A stretch of 64,000 nucleotides of DNA, from contig JAHBXT010000008.1 of assembly GCA_019636385.1 (NCBI GenBank), positions 25,168 through 89,167 on the forward strand, given 5' to 3'. Source of the stretch: Pirellulaceae bacterium. GTDB lineage: Bacteria > Planctomycetota > Planctomycetia > Pirellulales > Pirellulaceae. The notes under the pieces were generated by a model. That model was given only the letters and a program-made list of their open reading frames with translations, ran no database searches and was not told where the DNA came from. Below are positions 56,990-64,000 of the stretch, in pieces. The translations under genes and the position numbers were made by a program. How positions within the stretch are numbered: position 1 is the stretch's first letter; each line of letters opens with the position of its first letter.

Positions 56990-58435
56990 ATGGCAACAAC
57001 GGATTCTCGCAAGCAGAAGTGGCGCGATGGCTCGCAGCGCCGCGATCAACCCATTCTGGACCGTCAGCCGCCGTGCGATCTGCAAGCGGAAAAGGCGGTG
57101 CTGGGCAGTATCTTGCTGATGCCCGACGTGTGTGACGAGTTGGCCTTGCTGCTGCGCGCGGATGATTTCTACGACGACGCCCATCGCAAGCTGTACCACC
57201 ACATGATGGCGATGGTCGAACAGCAGCAGCGTCTAGACATTACGCTGCTGGTCAATCGACTCAAGACCGAAGATGTTTATGAAGCCGTGGGTGGTAGCGC
57301 GTATTTGGCCGAACTGGCCAATAGCGTGGCCAATGCAGCTCATGCGATCTACTACGCTGAAATTGTTAGTCAAAAATCGACGCTGCGAGGCTTGATCGAC
57401 GTCAGTACAGAAATCCTACGCGAAGCCTATGACGCTACCGCCGATCACAAGGGATTGCTGGAAAAAGCAGAACTTCAGGTATTGAACATTCGCCAGGACG
57501 GCAACAAGCGGTCCGCTCCCAGCATCGGCGAACTACTGACGGTGGCCATGGAGCGCATCGATGCCCGCATGAAAGGCGACGCAGCCTCGGGCAGCATCGA
57601 CACACACTTTGTCGGATACGACCATCTTTGCGGCGGTTTTCATCATGGCGAACTGATTATCTTGGCTGCCCGCCCCAGTATGGGAAAGACGGCCTTGGCA
57701 CTGAACATGGCGGAAAATGTCGCACTCATCGGACGTCAACCGGTCCTGTTCGTCAGCTTAGAAATGTCCGGTGTTGAATTGGCTGACCGCATGCTGTGCA
57801 GCGTTGCGCGCGTCAACGGAAATAAACTTCGCACCGGCACCATTAGCCACGAAGACCGCCAGCGACTGGTTCGCAAGGCCATGGAAATCAGCAATGCACC
57901 GCTGTTCGTCGACGATACGCCCAGCCGAACCGTCAGCGAAGTTGCCGCCGTGGCTCGCCGCATCAAGCAGCAACAAAAGTCTTTGGGACTGATCGTGATC
58001 GACTATTTGCAATTGATCGAACCAGATAATCCCAAGGACCCGCGGCAGGAACAAGTCGCCAAAATCGCAAGACGACTCAAGGGCCTCGCCCGACAACTCA
58101 AAGTGCCGCTGCTGTGCCTATCGCAATTGAACCGACAATCCGAAGAAGGGAAAGACCATCGCCCCAAACTGAGCCAACTGCGTGAGTCAGGTGCCATCGA
58201 GCAGGACGCTGACGTGGTAATGTTCGTCCACCGCGAAGAATACTACCATCGTGGCGACGAAGCGTTGCCGTATGCTGGACAAGCCGAGCTGATTATCTCC
58301 AAACAGCGTAACGGCCCCATCGGCGAGGTTGAATTGACGTGGGAAAAGGACTTCACACGCTTCAGCGATCGGGCTCCAGATCGCCACACCGAATTCGACA
58401 ACTACGCCACCTTCGAATCGCCAGGCGGATACTGA
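56990..58435 (+). CDS. dnaB: Replicative DNA helicase
   Basis: The protein has 481 residues. The N-terminal interaction domain (DLQAEKAVLGSILLMPDVCDEL) is followed by the RecA-like core with Walker A ARPSMGKTALALN (about 226-238), VLFVSLEMSGVELADRML, Walker B LIVIDYLQLI, SQLNRQSEEGKDHRPKLSQLRESGAIEQDADVVMFVHR (sensor and Arg finger region) and the C-terminal beta hairpin. It unwinds DNA at the replication fork. An AGGAG lies 11 bases before the ATG. There is no intein. Confidence 0.96.
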   Translation: MATTDSRKQKWRDGSQRRDQPILDRQPPCDLQAEKAVLGSILLMPDVCDELALLLRADDFYDDAHRKLYHHMMAMVEQQQRLDITLLVNRLKTEDVYEAVGGSAYLAELANSVANAAHAIYYAEIVSQKSTLRGLIDVSTEILREAYDATADHKGLLEKAELQVLNIRQDGNKRSAPSIGELLTVAMERIDARMKGDAASGSIDTHFVGYDHLCGGFHHGELIILAARPSMGKTALALNMAENVALIGRQPVLFVSLEMSGVELADRMLCSVARVNGNKLRTGTISHEDRQRLVRKAMEISNAPLFVDDTPSRTVSEVAAVARRIKQQQKSLGLIVIDYLQLIEPDNPKDPRQEQVAKIARRLKGLARQLKVPLLCLSQLNRQSEEGKDHRPKLSQLRESGAIEQDADVVMFVHREEYYHRGDEALPYAGQAELIISKQRNGPIGEVELTWEKDFTRFSDRAPDRHTEFDNYATFESPGGY

Positions 58436-58473
58436 CCGACCTGCGTTCCAATCTGGTTTTCGCTGCTGATTGA

Positions 58474-58543
58474 TGTTGCCACCCTCGCCAGGCGGTAGTT
58501 TTTTTAGCTACCGTCGCCAGAGGGTAGAGGGTGGTGGCTGACG
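58474..58543. repeat. Imperfect inverted repeat (REP-like) downstream of dnaB
   Basis: The left arm CCACCCTCGCCAGGCGGTAG and the right arm (reverse complement begins CCACCCTCTACCCTC and continues GGCGACGGTAG) flank a run of T. The structure could fold into a long stem with internal loops and act as a terminator, or be a mobile REP-type repeat. Confidence 0.45.
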
Positions 58544-58662
58544 TTACTAGGCCCCTCATTCATGGACAAGACTGGCCATGGGAAACACTGGCCGGAAGTG
58601 TCAGGTAGGCAAAGTGCCAGGTTGGCAACTTGTCCGACAAGCGCAGCCAACAGACCGGCGGA

Positions 58663-58833
58663 TTACTTAACCAGACCGCGATCGGAAATAATCACAGCCG
58701 CGCCAGGGGTTAGCTTTCGCAGCTTTTCGACGACCACCGAGTTATCACCCTTCTTTACGCGTGACAGCAGTTTAGCCACCTTCTGCTTGCGATGACGACG
58801 ACGACGAAGTTCTCGAGTTCTTTCTGTTCCCAT
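58663..58833 (-). CDS. Small basic planctomycete protein (DUF6800-like)
   Basis: The protein has 56 residues from the ATG at 58833 with AGGGA just upstream; a longer frame to 59028 reads as non-coding. The sequence starts MGTERTRELRRRRHRKQKV and ends KLRKLTPGAAVIISDRGLVK. The Arg/Lys-rich N-terminus suggests nucleic-acid binding, perhaps ribosomal association, but there is no proof. The pattern matches a small planctomycete family I recall as DUF6800. Confidence 0.72.
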   Translation of the reverse strand: MGTERTRELRRRRHRKQKVAKLLSRVKKGDNSVVVEKLRKLTPGAAVIISDRGLVK

Positions 58834-59490
58834 AAATTCCCTGCAAAAATTCCAAAATAGCTTCGACGAACAAATTTGACTTGATGCACCAGCCCGCCGC
58901 ATTCTGATTCGAGTAAACTCCTGGACATGCTGTTGAATCCGACTCAGTCCATGCGGCGTTGCTGTTGTGGTAGCGTAGTAATCAACGCGTATTCCGTCAA
59001 TGTCCCGCTCGAAGGCTGCTAACCGCAATCTCCTTCACAGAGTTAGGCCCGCAACCGTCCAGCGTGGCGGTGGTAGAATTGTCCCGCACTAGCCTGGATG
59101 CCGCGACGTTCCCCTGAATCCCAAAGAAACCGGTAAATCGTTCGTTTATTAGGCAGTTATAGCATTCTGCTCAATTTGATATCAACCCTACAGTTGACAC
59201 ATGTCAACAACCGATCATAGGATTGCGATCGGATATGCCATGCCTGATCGCCCACGCCATCCCGACAAGCACATCGAGCAAACGCTCCAAATACGCTGAG
59301 TCGCGAGGCTGGAAAGTCAGGAAATCCCCAGGCGGATCGGCCCATTGTTGGGGAACAATCTTCTGCCCCAGGCGTAGTAGGGATGGGTGCAAGGCCTCGG
59401 TTTTCTGTACTCCCAAGAGTCCTCAAAACCATGCGCGGCACCTTTGTAGCGAAGTAGATGCTTGCGAGTGCAGCCCAGATGAGACGACAA
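58834..59490. other. Gene-poor stretch at the left edge of the accessory region
   Basis: No gene is supported with confidence. A 70-codon minus-strand frame (59204-59416) has protein-like composition (PPGDFLTFQPRDSAYLERLL) and could be a fragment of a lost gene. Confidence 0.35.
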
Positions 59491-60060
59491 ATGACTGAAT
59501 TTGATTTCACCCTGATCCTGTCAGGTCTCACTGATTTTGATGACGCAATCGTAGATCGGCTTGTCGAAGCCGGTTGTAGCGACGCTACGATTGCACGACG
59601 CTACGGCAGGGTTTACATCACTTTCAGCCGCGAAGCCAATTCTTTGGTCGAAGCGGTTGTCAGCGCCATCGGCGACGTCAAGCGTGCCAATGTTGGCGCC
59701 AGCGTCATGCGTATTGACTCATGCAATTTGGTGACTCCAGCGGAGATCGGTCGACGGCTTGGTCGTAGTCGCCAGGCGATCGACCAATACATCACCGGCA
59801 GTCGCGGACCAGGCGGTTTTCCTGCTCCAGCCTGCAACATTACCGACGGTGCACCATTGTACTATTGGTGCGAGGTCGCCTATTGGGCAGTACGAAACAA
59901 TCTTCTTAGCCAACAGGCTAACAAGGAAGCCCAAGAACTGGCAACGCTGAATACGATTCTGGAGCTCGAACACCAAAAACAGATCGCACCTGAAATTACG
60001 GACGCCCTGCTTAAGAAGTTTCAGGTGTGTGATCCGAGCGCAGTAACGACGACCTGCTAA
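59491..60060 (+). CDS. Helix-turn-helix DNA-binding-type protein
   Basis: The protein has 189 residues from the ATG at 59491. The N-terminal alpha/beta part (FDFTLILSGLTDFDDAIVDRLVEAGCSDATIARR, EAVVSAIGDVKRANVGASVMRID) is followed by an HTH motif VTPAEIGRRLGRSRQAIDQYITG with a conserved RGPGGFPAPACN wing and a helical C-terminus. Proteins of this arrangement act as small DNA-binding or partner proteins; the target is unknown. It is the first gene of the variable region and has no obvious operon partners. Confidence 0.65.
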   Translation: MTEFDFTLILSGLTDFDDAIVDRLVEAGCSDATIARRYGRVYITFSREANSLVEAVVSAIGDVKRANVGASVMRIDSCNLVTPAEIGRRLGRSRQAIDQYITGSRGPGGFPAPACNITDGAPLYYWCEVAYWAVRNNLLSQQANKEAQELATLNTILELEHQKQIAPEITDALLKKFQVCDPSAVTTTC

Positions 60061-60115
60061 TCCTCAGGCCGCCTGATTTTCCGTGGAAACATCAGCAGGT
60101 CTCAGCAGGCGGCGA

Positions 60116-60175
60116 TCTCCCTGGGAACACTACACTCCGGTTGGGGGATATCCCCGGGGACACTGCACTCCGGTG
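60116..60175. repeat. Imperfect tandem repeat, two copies of about 27 bp
   Basis: Copy 1 (60116-60144) and copy 2 (60148-60175) share ACTCCGGT and a CC(T/C)GGG(A/G)ACACT core, with six to seven differences. Each unit resembles a short palindromic spacer. Confidence 0.5.
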
Positions 60176-60654
60176 GCTGGCTTGTGCAGCTTGTGTTCCC
60201 ACCAAGAATCCAAAGCCCTGGCCATACGACGACTCGCGGCCCGAACCGGAGGTCGATGGCGCCGGCTCCGTAACCGCCATTGATGACTGCCCAGACATTG
60301 CCGACGGTGAAGGCAGCGTCATAGTCGGTCGGTTCATTACACATCAAGCCGACGATCTAGCCCGCGTCACGGTCGCTCGCCTACCACTCACCGTCGAGGA
60401 AATTATCAGCCGCAACGCGCTAGCGTCCGGTTCTCTTGATTTACGTGCCGACCTCGACCAGCTCGCCCGCCGTGGTCTGGTCGATATTGAAGCGCTCGAC
60501 GGCACCGAGCCACAAAGGGGAGTGGGACTATCAGCGGCGCGCAGAGGTGTAGTGCGTGATAGGCCATACGGGTACCTAGCTGGAAGGGCGTGACGCCTCA
60601 TTCTTTGATCGGCATTCTCAACTCTTACAGAATTCCCCCCCCTGCCATTTTGCT

Positions 60655-60698
60655 GTGTTCCCGGAGAATCTTCCCTGTGTCCCCGGAGAATCTTCCCG
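60655..60698. repeat. Tandem direct repeat, two 22-bp units
   Basis: Units at 60655-60676 and 60677-60698 differ at two bases and contain CCGGAGAATCTTCCC. The unit GTGT(T/C)CCCCGG is the inverse of the CCGGGGACAC found in the repeat at 60151, so both belong to one repeat family. Confidence 0.6.
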
Positions 60699-61081
60699 GC
60701 GGTTCGTTGAATCAATCGAGTCAGCATCGACACAATCCGTTTCAAATCAGTTTTACCTCGGCAATATTTAATGGAATCGATTGTGCCGTGCGAAGCCATT
60801 GATCGCAAGCCTGTCGATTCGCCCCGCCAAGCGAATTCGCGATCTGAAAGGAGAATGCTACGTACTCAATCGAGAGATTCGATAGACGTCCCGTCGTTGC
60901 TGGTCGAAGGTGGGTTCAGCCATCAGGCTGCTTTCGAGTACGAGTACAACTGTCCTGACGAACACTCGTGTTGACCTGGCGGGCGACAAACACGCCGAGT
61001 AGCCATGCAAAATCAGCTTCGCGTGCTCCGGTCAAATACGCTGTTGTGCCGCCGTGCGCGGCACAGCGACAAACGGTAAAC

Positions 61082-61867
61082 TTAAAAATACGCTCCAAAG
61101 TAACTCGCCATGAGCATGACGACGTGCGTTAGTGCGTGAGCCAGCATCGCTGACTCAAGCCCTTTCTTCCAGTAGAGATAACCTGCAATCAAACCGAAAG
61201 CTGAATTGCCGATGATAACAAACACGGTCAAAGCAGGCGTGGGTTCGGGAAACAACATCAAAGCGACGGGCAGATGACCGATACCGAATACCAGCGATGA
61301 AATCAGAATCGCGCTGACAACAAAAGCGGGCTTCGGTCTGTCTTGTCCTTGTTGCAGGAGTCGCCACATCGCCCACACGAGCAATGTCATCAACCCCCAA
61401 CGCAGCAGTAATTCTTCAACGATGCCGCCGTATAGCAGGCGTGTCGGGAGCGGGAGCAATTTGCCAAACTCCCCGATTCGCGCTACAGCTTCGGGCGACA
61501 AAAACGGTTTCGCCACCGCAGCGATTAAAACGATGGCAACGCCGCCCGCCAAACCGCCAACGATGCCCGGAATGATTTGCGGCTTGAAGGCTGATACCGA
61601 ATCGCCGCCACTCGCCACCGCTTCCGCCACTGGCGACGACAAACCGACTTTTGAAGCAAGACCAACTCCGATCAGAACGGTAACTGACAAAATAATCGCC
61701 TGTTGAATCAAGCTCAAAAGTTTCAACACCGGAATCGGCGGAATCTCTGTTCCCGCCGGAATCTGCGAAATTGCTAATAGCCCTTCCAAGTCAACCAGTA
61801 AAAACGAGAGAATTCCCGCCAAGCCTGCGAACCATAAAATGACAAACAGTCGAGTTTTGAAGCGCAT
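61082..61867 (-). CDS. CPBP-family intramembrane glutamic endopeptidase
   Basis: The protein has 261 residues and about seven to eight hydrophobic helices. CPBP motifs: motif 1 EELLLR (about 152-157, GGIVEELLLRWGLM), motif 2 FGIGHLP (about 195-201) and the final AHALTHVVM. The active-site Glu pair and His residues are present. The family includes Abi/Rce1-type proteases that process membrane-linked peptides; specific substrates are unknown. Base composition and codon use appear less GC-rich than in neighbours (many A-ending codons), consistent with transfer. It lies downstream of an attC-like site. Confidence 0.88.
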   Translation of the reverse strand: MRFKTRLFVILWFAGLAGILSFLLVDLEGLLAISQIPAGTEIPPIPVLKLLSLIQQAIILSVTVLIGVGLASKVGLSSPVAEAVASGGDSVSAFKPQIIPGIVGGLAGGVAIVLIAAVAKPFLSPEAVARIGEFGKLLPLPTRLLYGGIVEELLLRWGLMTLLVWAMWRLLQQGQDRPKPAFVVSAILISSLVFGIGHLPVALMLFPEPTPALTVFVIIGNSAFGLIAGYLYWKKGLESAMLAHALTHVVMLMASYFGAYF

Positions 61868-61898
61868 AATAAAAACTAGCTGATGCTAAATTTAGGCC

Positions 61899-61988
61899 GT
61901 ATAACGTCAAAAACCACGGGGTTGCGGCCGAACGATTGACCATCAAAAGACTCGCAGCCCGCGACTCCCGTGCATTTTATTGTGCATA
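61899..61988 (-). other. attC-like recombination site D (probable)
   Basis: Minus-strand L'' CACGGGAGTCGCGG and L' CCGCAACCCCGTG pair apart from one extrahelical base (A), and the R' core GTTATAC ends the site. The R'' core is degenerate. It lies upstream of the CPBP gene, so that gene would be a cassette start. Confidence 0.55.
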
Positions 61989-62193
61989 GTTTCACCACCA
62001 CTAACTGATCCCAGACAAGCTGATGACCATCCGAAAAGTAGCCTAAGTTCGCGCCTCCGTGGTCCAAGAATTGGGGACCACTTCACTCACCCTTGACGAG
62101 ACGCACTGTTGGCCGACTTTTTTGCATCCCATGGTTCGCCGCCTTTCCCCGCAGCCTCGAACTGCCGGGAAGGTTTGCAATCGAAGATCCTAA

Positions 62194-62618
62194 CACGAAG
62201 GACACCAAGAGCACGAAGCAAATCAGAGCACAAAACGCTTGATGCCCGCTTTAAGTTTGGTGACATTAAAGTTCATCAGCAGTCCGATCTCTATTTCCGC
62301 CAATGTCATATAGGCCAACAATTGGGCCTCATGAATGCCCAACAGTTTCTCTACGCTCTTCAACTCGATAATAAGCTGGTTCTCAACCAGGACGTCAATG
62401 CGCTATCCACAGTCGAGCATAACGTCTTTGTATCGCACCGGCTGTGCAAGTTGAAGCTGACAGGCAATTTTTGTCGACTCAATTCATGAGCCAGGCATTG
62501 TTCGTAGGCGGACTCGAGCAATTCCAGCCCTAGGTGTCGATGAACCTCAATAGCGCAACCTATTAAGCGGTTGGATAAATCGTCGAATTCCATCTTCATG
62601 CTCTTCGTGTCCTTCGTG
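62194..62618. mobile_element. Inverted-repeat-bounded GxxExxY unit (425 bp)
   Basis: 25-bp arms at 62194-62218 and 62594-62618 are inverted copies with 23 of 25 matches (sharing CACGAAGGACAC and AAGAGCA). The decayed GxxExxY gene fills the interior almost exactly, its stop 5 bases inside the left arm and its ATG (62599) inside the right arm. Confidence 0.65.
62223..62599 (-). pseudogene. GxxExxY protein (PD-(D/E)XK nuclease-like), frameshifted with nonsense codon
   Basis: The N-terminus reads MKMEFDDLSNRLIGCAIEVHRHLG, typical of GxxExxY proteins (GxxEHxY-type motif LELLESAYEQCLAHEL). The frame breaks near 62459-62464 (a one-base loss), after which the next frame continues the family sequence LQLAQPVRYKDVMLDCG, then an in-frame TAG at 62403-62405 where Tyr or similar is expected, then RIDVLVENQLIIELKSVEKLLGIHEAQLLAYM and GLLMNFNVTKLKAGIKRFVL. 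Total length about 125 residues, normal for the family. Family knowledge: PD-(D/E)XK nuclease superfamily; the E-L-K core is ELKSVE here. Confidence 0.82.
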
Positions 62619-62657
62619 GTGCCTATCATTTCTCGGCCTGTCGATCACATCAAAAGT

Positions 62658-62748
62658 GGCGAACGGGGGCCGTAACTGGGCGGCCGCCAAAGAGCTCGGC
62701 ATTCAGGAAAGTCGCTTTCGGCCGCTCCGGTTCACGGCATGGTTAATT
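62658..62748 (-). other. attC recombination site C
   Basis: On the minus strand R'' AATTAAC (+62742-62748) and R' GTTCGCC (+62658-62664) bound the 91-bp site. L'' GCCGTGAACCGGAGCGGCCG pairs with L' CGGCCGCCCAGTTACGGC apart from extrahelical G bases, the typical single-strand fold. The cassette 2 stop codon lies inside R''. Confidence 0.85.
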
Positions 62749-63150
62749 GGCTCCGTCTCGGTCTGAGCGCCAAATCTCGTCGTCCAATTCCCATCCACCT
62801 TCCACCCAAGACTCACGATCGAATGCGCCAGGATCGGCAGGGAATACTCTTGATCGTTCGCCCCAACGCCGCACGTCAATATTGTGGCTGCTTGCGGCCA
62901 TCATTACCAACGCCTCGATTTCTCCGTTTGACCTAAACGAAGGGCCGGCAGCAGCGAAAGAACCCACGAGCACGTAAAGACAATGAACGAAAAAGTCGGC
63001 CTGTGGGCATGCCTCATCGGCCAGGCGGAATATCAAATCTGCATTTTCGCTAATTGCGACGCTCATGTCCCATTCTTCATCGGGCCAGCCAGCGATCGGA
63101 TCACGTCCCCAATCACGTATCTCTTCGTGTGTGGGATTCCACGAATCCAT
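62743..63150 (-). CDS. Cassette-borne hypothetical protein
   Basis: The protein has 135 residues from the ATG at 63150, which lies 20 bases after the R' core of attC site B; the upstream open frame runs through attC and is not coding. The sequence (MDSWNPTHEEIRDWGRDPIAGWP, NADLIFRLADEACPQADFFVHCLYVLVGSFAAAG, IDVRRWGERSRVFPADPGAFDRESWVEGGWELDDEIW) has no transmembrane segment and no recognised domain. Its stop TAA is inside the R'' core of attC site C, a very compact cassette. It looks like other short, acidic, unknown integron cassette proteins. Confidence 0.72.
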   Translation of the reverse strand: MDSWNPTHEEIRDWGRDPIAGWPDEEWDMSVAISENADLIFRLADEACPQADFFVHCLYVLVGSFAAAGPSFRSNGEIEALVMMAASSHNIDVRRWGERSRVFPADPGAFDRESWVEGGWELDDEIWRSDRDGAN

Positions 63151-63164
63151 GTGTGTTCTTTTGC

Positions 63165-63256
63165 CAATTAACGTTGGCGGTAACCCAGCCGCCGCGAGTG
63201 ACTCTGATATTTGAAAACGCGCCGTCGGCGGCTCGGCGTGAAACGCTTGGTTCGCC
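63165..63256 (-). other. attC recombination site B
   Basis: On the minus strand R'' GGCGAAC (+63250-63256) and R' GTTAATT (+63165-63171) bound a 92-bp site. L'' contains GAGCCGCCG and L' contains CGGCGGCT, pairing with an extrahelical base. R' GTTAATT matches R'' AATTAAC of site C, the partner in the same cassette. Confidence 0.82.
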
Positions 63257-63360
63257 TGGTCCTTCGTGAGTGGATCACCCAATACGATTGAATGTAAGAC
63301 ATCGGTTAGTGCTAAGTGCCATGCATGACCGAAAGTCGGTCGACACACATCACGCGATTA

Positions 63361-63705
63361 TTATTGGTCAGGAGGGTCATTGTCTGTCGATTCGTTCATG
63401 ATCCATCTGATAGGGTACAGCAACGCGGTTACGATGACAAGAATTACGATACCGATTACGCCGGGCATCACGACGATTGGCCCAAGTGAGTCACCGCGAA
63501 TCGAAAGGGCGATGCCTGCAATAAGCGACGACACGCCAACAAGTGCCAAGGCGATTACGGATCGCGGTGCGAGAGAGTTCGTCCATAGAGCCAAAGAAAT
63601 GAGGATGGCCAGCGTGAGCCACTGAAGGAGCGCACCGACGACGCCGATCGGTGTTTCACCAATCAGGTCGCGGGCAACATCGATATGGCGTTTTGGCTTT
63701 AGCAC
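63361..63705 (-). CDS. Cassette-borne small membrane protein
   Basis: The protein has 114 residues from a GTG at 63705 (VLKPKRHIDVARDL). Three hydrophobic helices are evident: PIGVVGALLQWLTLAILISLALW, SVIALALVGVSSLIAGIALSI and IVVMPGVIGIVILVIVTALLY. It ends in an acidic tail STDNDPPDQ. The longer upstream reading (to 63780) runs through attC site A and is judged non-coding. No family is recognised. The cassette runs from attC A to attC B. Confidence 0.68.
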   Translation of the reverse strand: MLKPKRHIDVARDLIGETPIGVVGALLQWLTLAILISLALWTNSLAPRSVIALALVGVSSLIAGIALSIRGDSLGPIVVMPGVIGIVILVIVTALLYPIRWIMNESTDNDPPDQ

Positions 63706-63740
63706 ATGCGTAGATCCGACGGCGGAAAAAGAATTCTGAA

Positions 63741-63831
63741 GGCGAACGGCAGGGTTCAGCGGGCGGGCGTGATTCAGCAACTATTGCGAAAACGCTCGTT
63801 CGCCCGCTCCGTCTGAAGCCCTTTGTTCGTC
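63741..63831 (-). other. attC recombination site A
   Basis: On the minus strand R'' GACGAAC (+63825-63831) and R' GTTCGCC (+63741-63747) bound a 91-bp site. L'' GGGCTTCAG and L' CTGAACCCT pair with one extrahelical C, and CGGGCG pairs with CGCCCG farther in. R' GTTCGCC matches R'' GGCGAAC in site B. Confidence 0.85.
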
Positions 63832-63891
63832 GCAATTTGCAATTTACATTTGAGGGTCGCCTACCACCAGAATCCCACCCCTTTCAAGGTG

Positions 63892-64000
63892 TTAGTTCTG
63901 TTGAGCAAGCAGTCGAGCGGTACTGACATGGGGCTGAGTGCCTTGGCGTTTGGGGGTAGGTTTCTTTGGTCCCCGTCGATGCTTCTGATACCGACGCAGT
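63892..64000 (-). CDS. C-terminal end of a transposase-like protein (truncated by window)
   Basis: The last 35 codons of a minus-strand frame open to the right edge read LRRYQKHRRGPKKPTPKR, then QGTQPHVSTARLLAQQN and a TAA. The basic KHRRGPKKPTPKR tail and HVSTARLLA resemble C-termini of IS4-type transposases in planctomycetes. No terminal inverted repeat can be checked because the element continues outside the window. Confidence 0.45.
   Translation of the reverse strand, partial: LRRYQKHRRGPKKPTPKRQGTQPHVSTARLLAQQN

Larger units (their letters stand above)
60061..61081. other. Gene-poor repeat-bearing stretch
   Basis: About 1 kb holds no firmly supported gene. A 150-codon plus-strand frame (60141-60593) includes a protein-like stretch (VEEIISRNALASGSLDLRADLDQLARRGLVDIEALDG) that may be a gene remnant. 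Short tandem repeats lie at 60116-60175 and 60655-60698, and a hairpin (GTGCCGC / GCGGCAC) near 61046-61064. Confidence 0.4.

Noticed and set aside
59157..59531. 124-codon minus-strand frame upstream of the HTH gene
   Set aside because: It overlaps the HTH gene start antisense and has no domain; a possible fragment is noted only in the intergenic entry.
60344..60808. 154-codon minus-strand frame
   Set aside because: Low-complexity Arg/Ser/Pro composition with no domain; probably a shadow of a repeat-rich region.
61040..61070. GTGCCGC/GCGGCAC hairpin after the CPBP gene considered as an attC
   Set aside because: It lacks R' and R'' cores matching the GTTATAC of site D, so it was kept only as a hairpin.
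62059..62081. Perfect 7-bp hairpin (GTGGTCC/GGACCAC) and nearby GTTCGCC at 62134 considered as a fifth attC
   Set aside because: One core-like motif exists, but no matching partner core or L arms could be found around it.
62109..62489. 126-codon plus-strand frame across the GxxExxY pseudogene
   Set aside because: It is antisense to the decayed GxxExxY gene and has no family features of its own.

Overview
The window is a chromosomal piece of a planctomycete, most likely a Pirellulaceae relative (Rhodopirellula/Pirellula/Blastopirellula group). Several things point there: a Planctomycete cytochrome/PSD1 protein paired with a Tat-exported DUF1501 protein, a type I dockerin with planctomycete-style DVNGDGRITAxDALLVIN repeats, a TIGR03790 protein, a tiny DUF6800-like basic protein, many secreted BON-domain and Cys/Met/Gly-rich proteins, and a solitary 16S rRNA gene closed by its own terminator, which matches the unlinked rRNA genes known in this phylum. 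The taxonomic call is an inference from gene content.

Layout. 1-6.6 kb: end of a large secreted CAP/Calx-beta/dockerin protein, a bacterial PH-domain membrane protein, a Cys-rich lipoprotein, CCA-adding enzyme and a winged-helix AAA+ ATPase. 7.3-9.0 kb: 16S rRNA alone, with a candidate promoter and a strong UUCG-loop terminator. 9-23.4 kb: mainly envelope proteins (beta-propeller, a CpaC-like pilus/secretin N-domain protein, an outer-membrane barrel, BON protein, lipoproteins, a 1,206-residue orphan secretin, a SPOR-like protein), then XTP/dITP pyrophosphatase. 23.7-29.4 kb: PSD1-DUF1501-CDF transporter. 30.2-36.8 kb: a tight five-gene operon holding one intact HtrA-type protease and two HtrA paralogues with ruined catalytic triads. 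37.4-41.9 kb: double-BON protein, lipoproteins and a divergent short-chain dehydrogenase. 42.1-47.1 kb: a translationally coupled electron-transfer operon (tandem cyclic-nucleotide-binding domains fused to a four-cluster ferredoxin, a bis-His membrane cytochrome b, a decaheme cytochrome c). 48.3-54.2 kb: a minus-strand housekeeping run (cysteine desulfurase, Nudix protein, QueA, two ClpPs, trigger factor, tRNA-Gly). 54.5-58.8 kb: TIGR03790 protein, DnaB, DUF6800-like protein.

58.8-64 kb is accessory DNA. It carries an HTH protein, short tandem repeats, a CPBP-family membrane protease, and a cluster of at least three convincing attC recombination sites (a fourth probable) bounding small minus-strand gene cassettes without an integron integrase in view. 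Between two of these sites lies a decayed GxxExxY (PD-(D/E)XK nuclease-like) gene enclosed by a 25-bp inverted repeat. The C-terminal end of a transposase-like gene runs off the right edge.

The most notable items are the integron-type cassette array with matching core-site pairs, the inverted-repeat-bounded GxxExxY unit, the HtrA operon with graded loss of the catalytic triad, and the CNB-ferredoxin/cytochrome operon. All calls come from reading the sequence; no database search was run.
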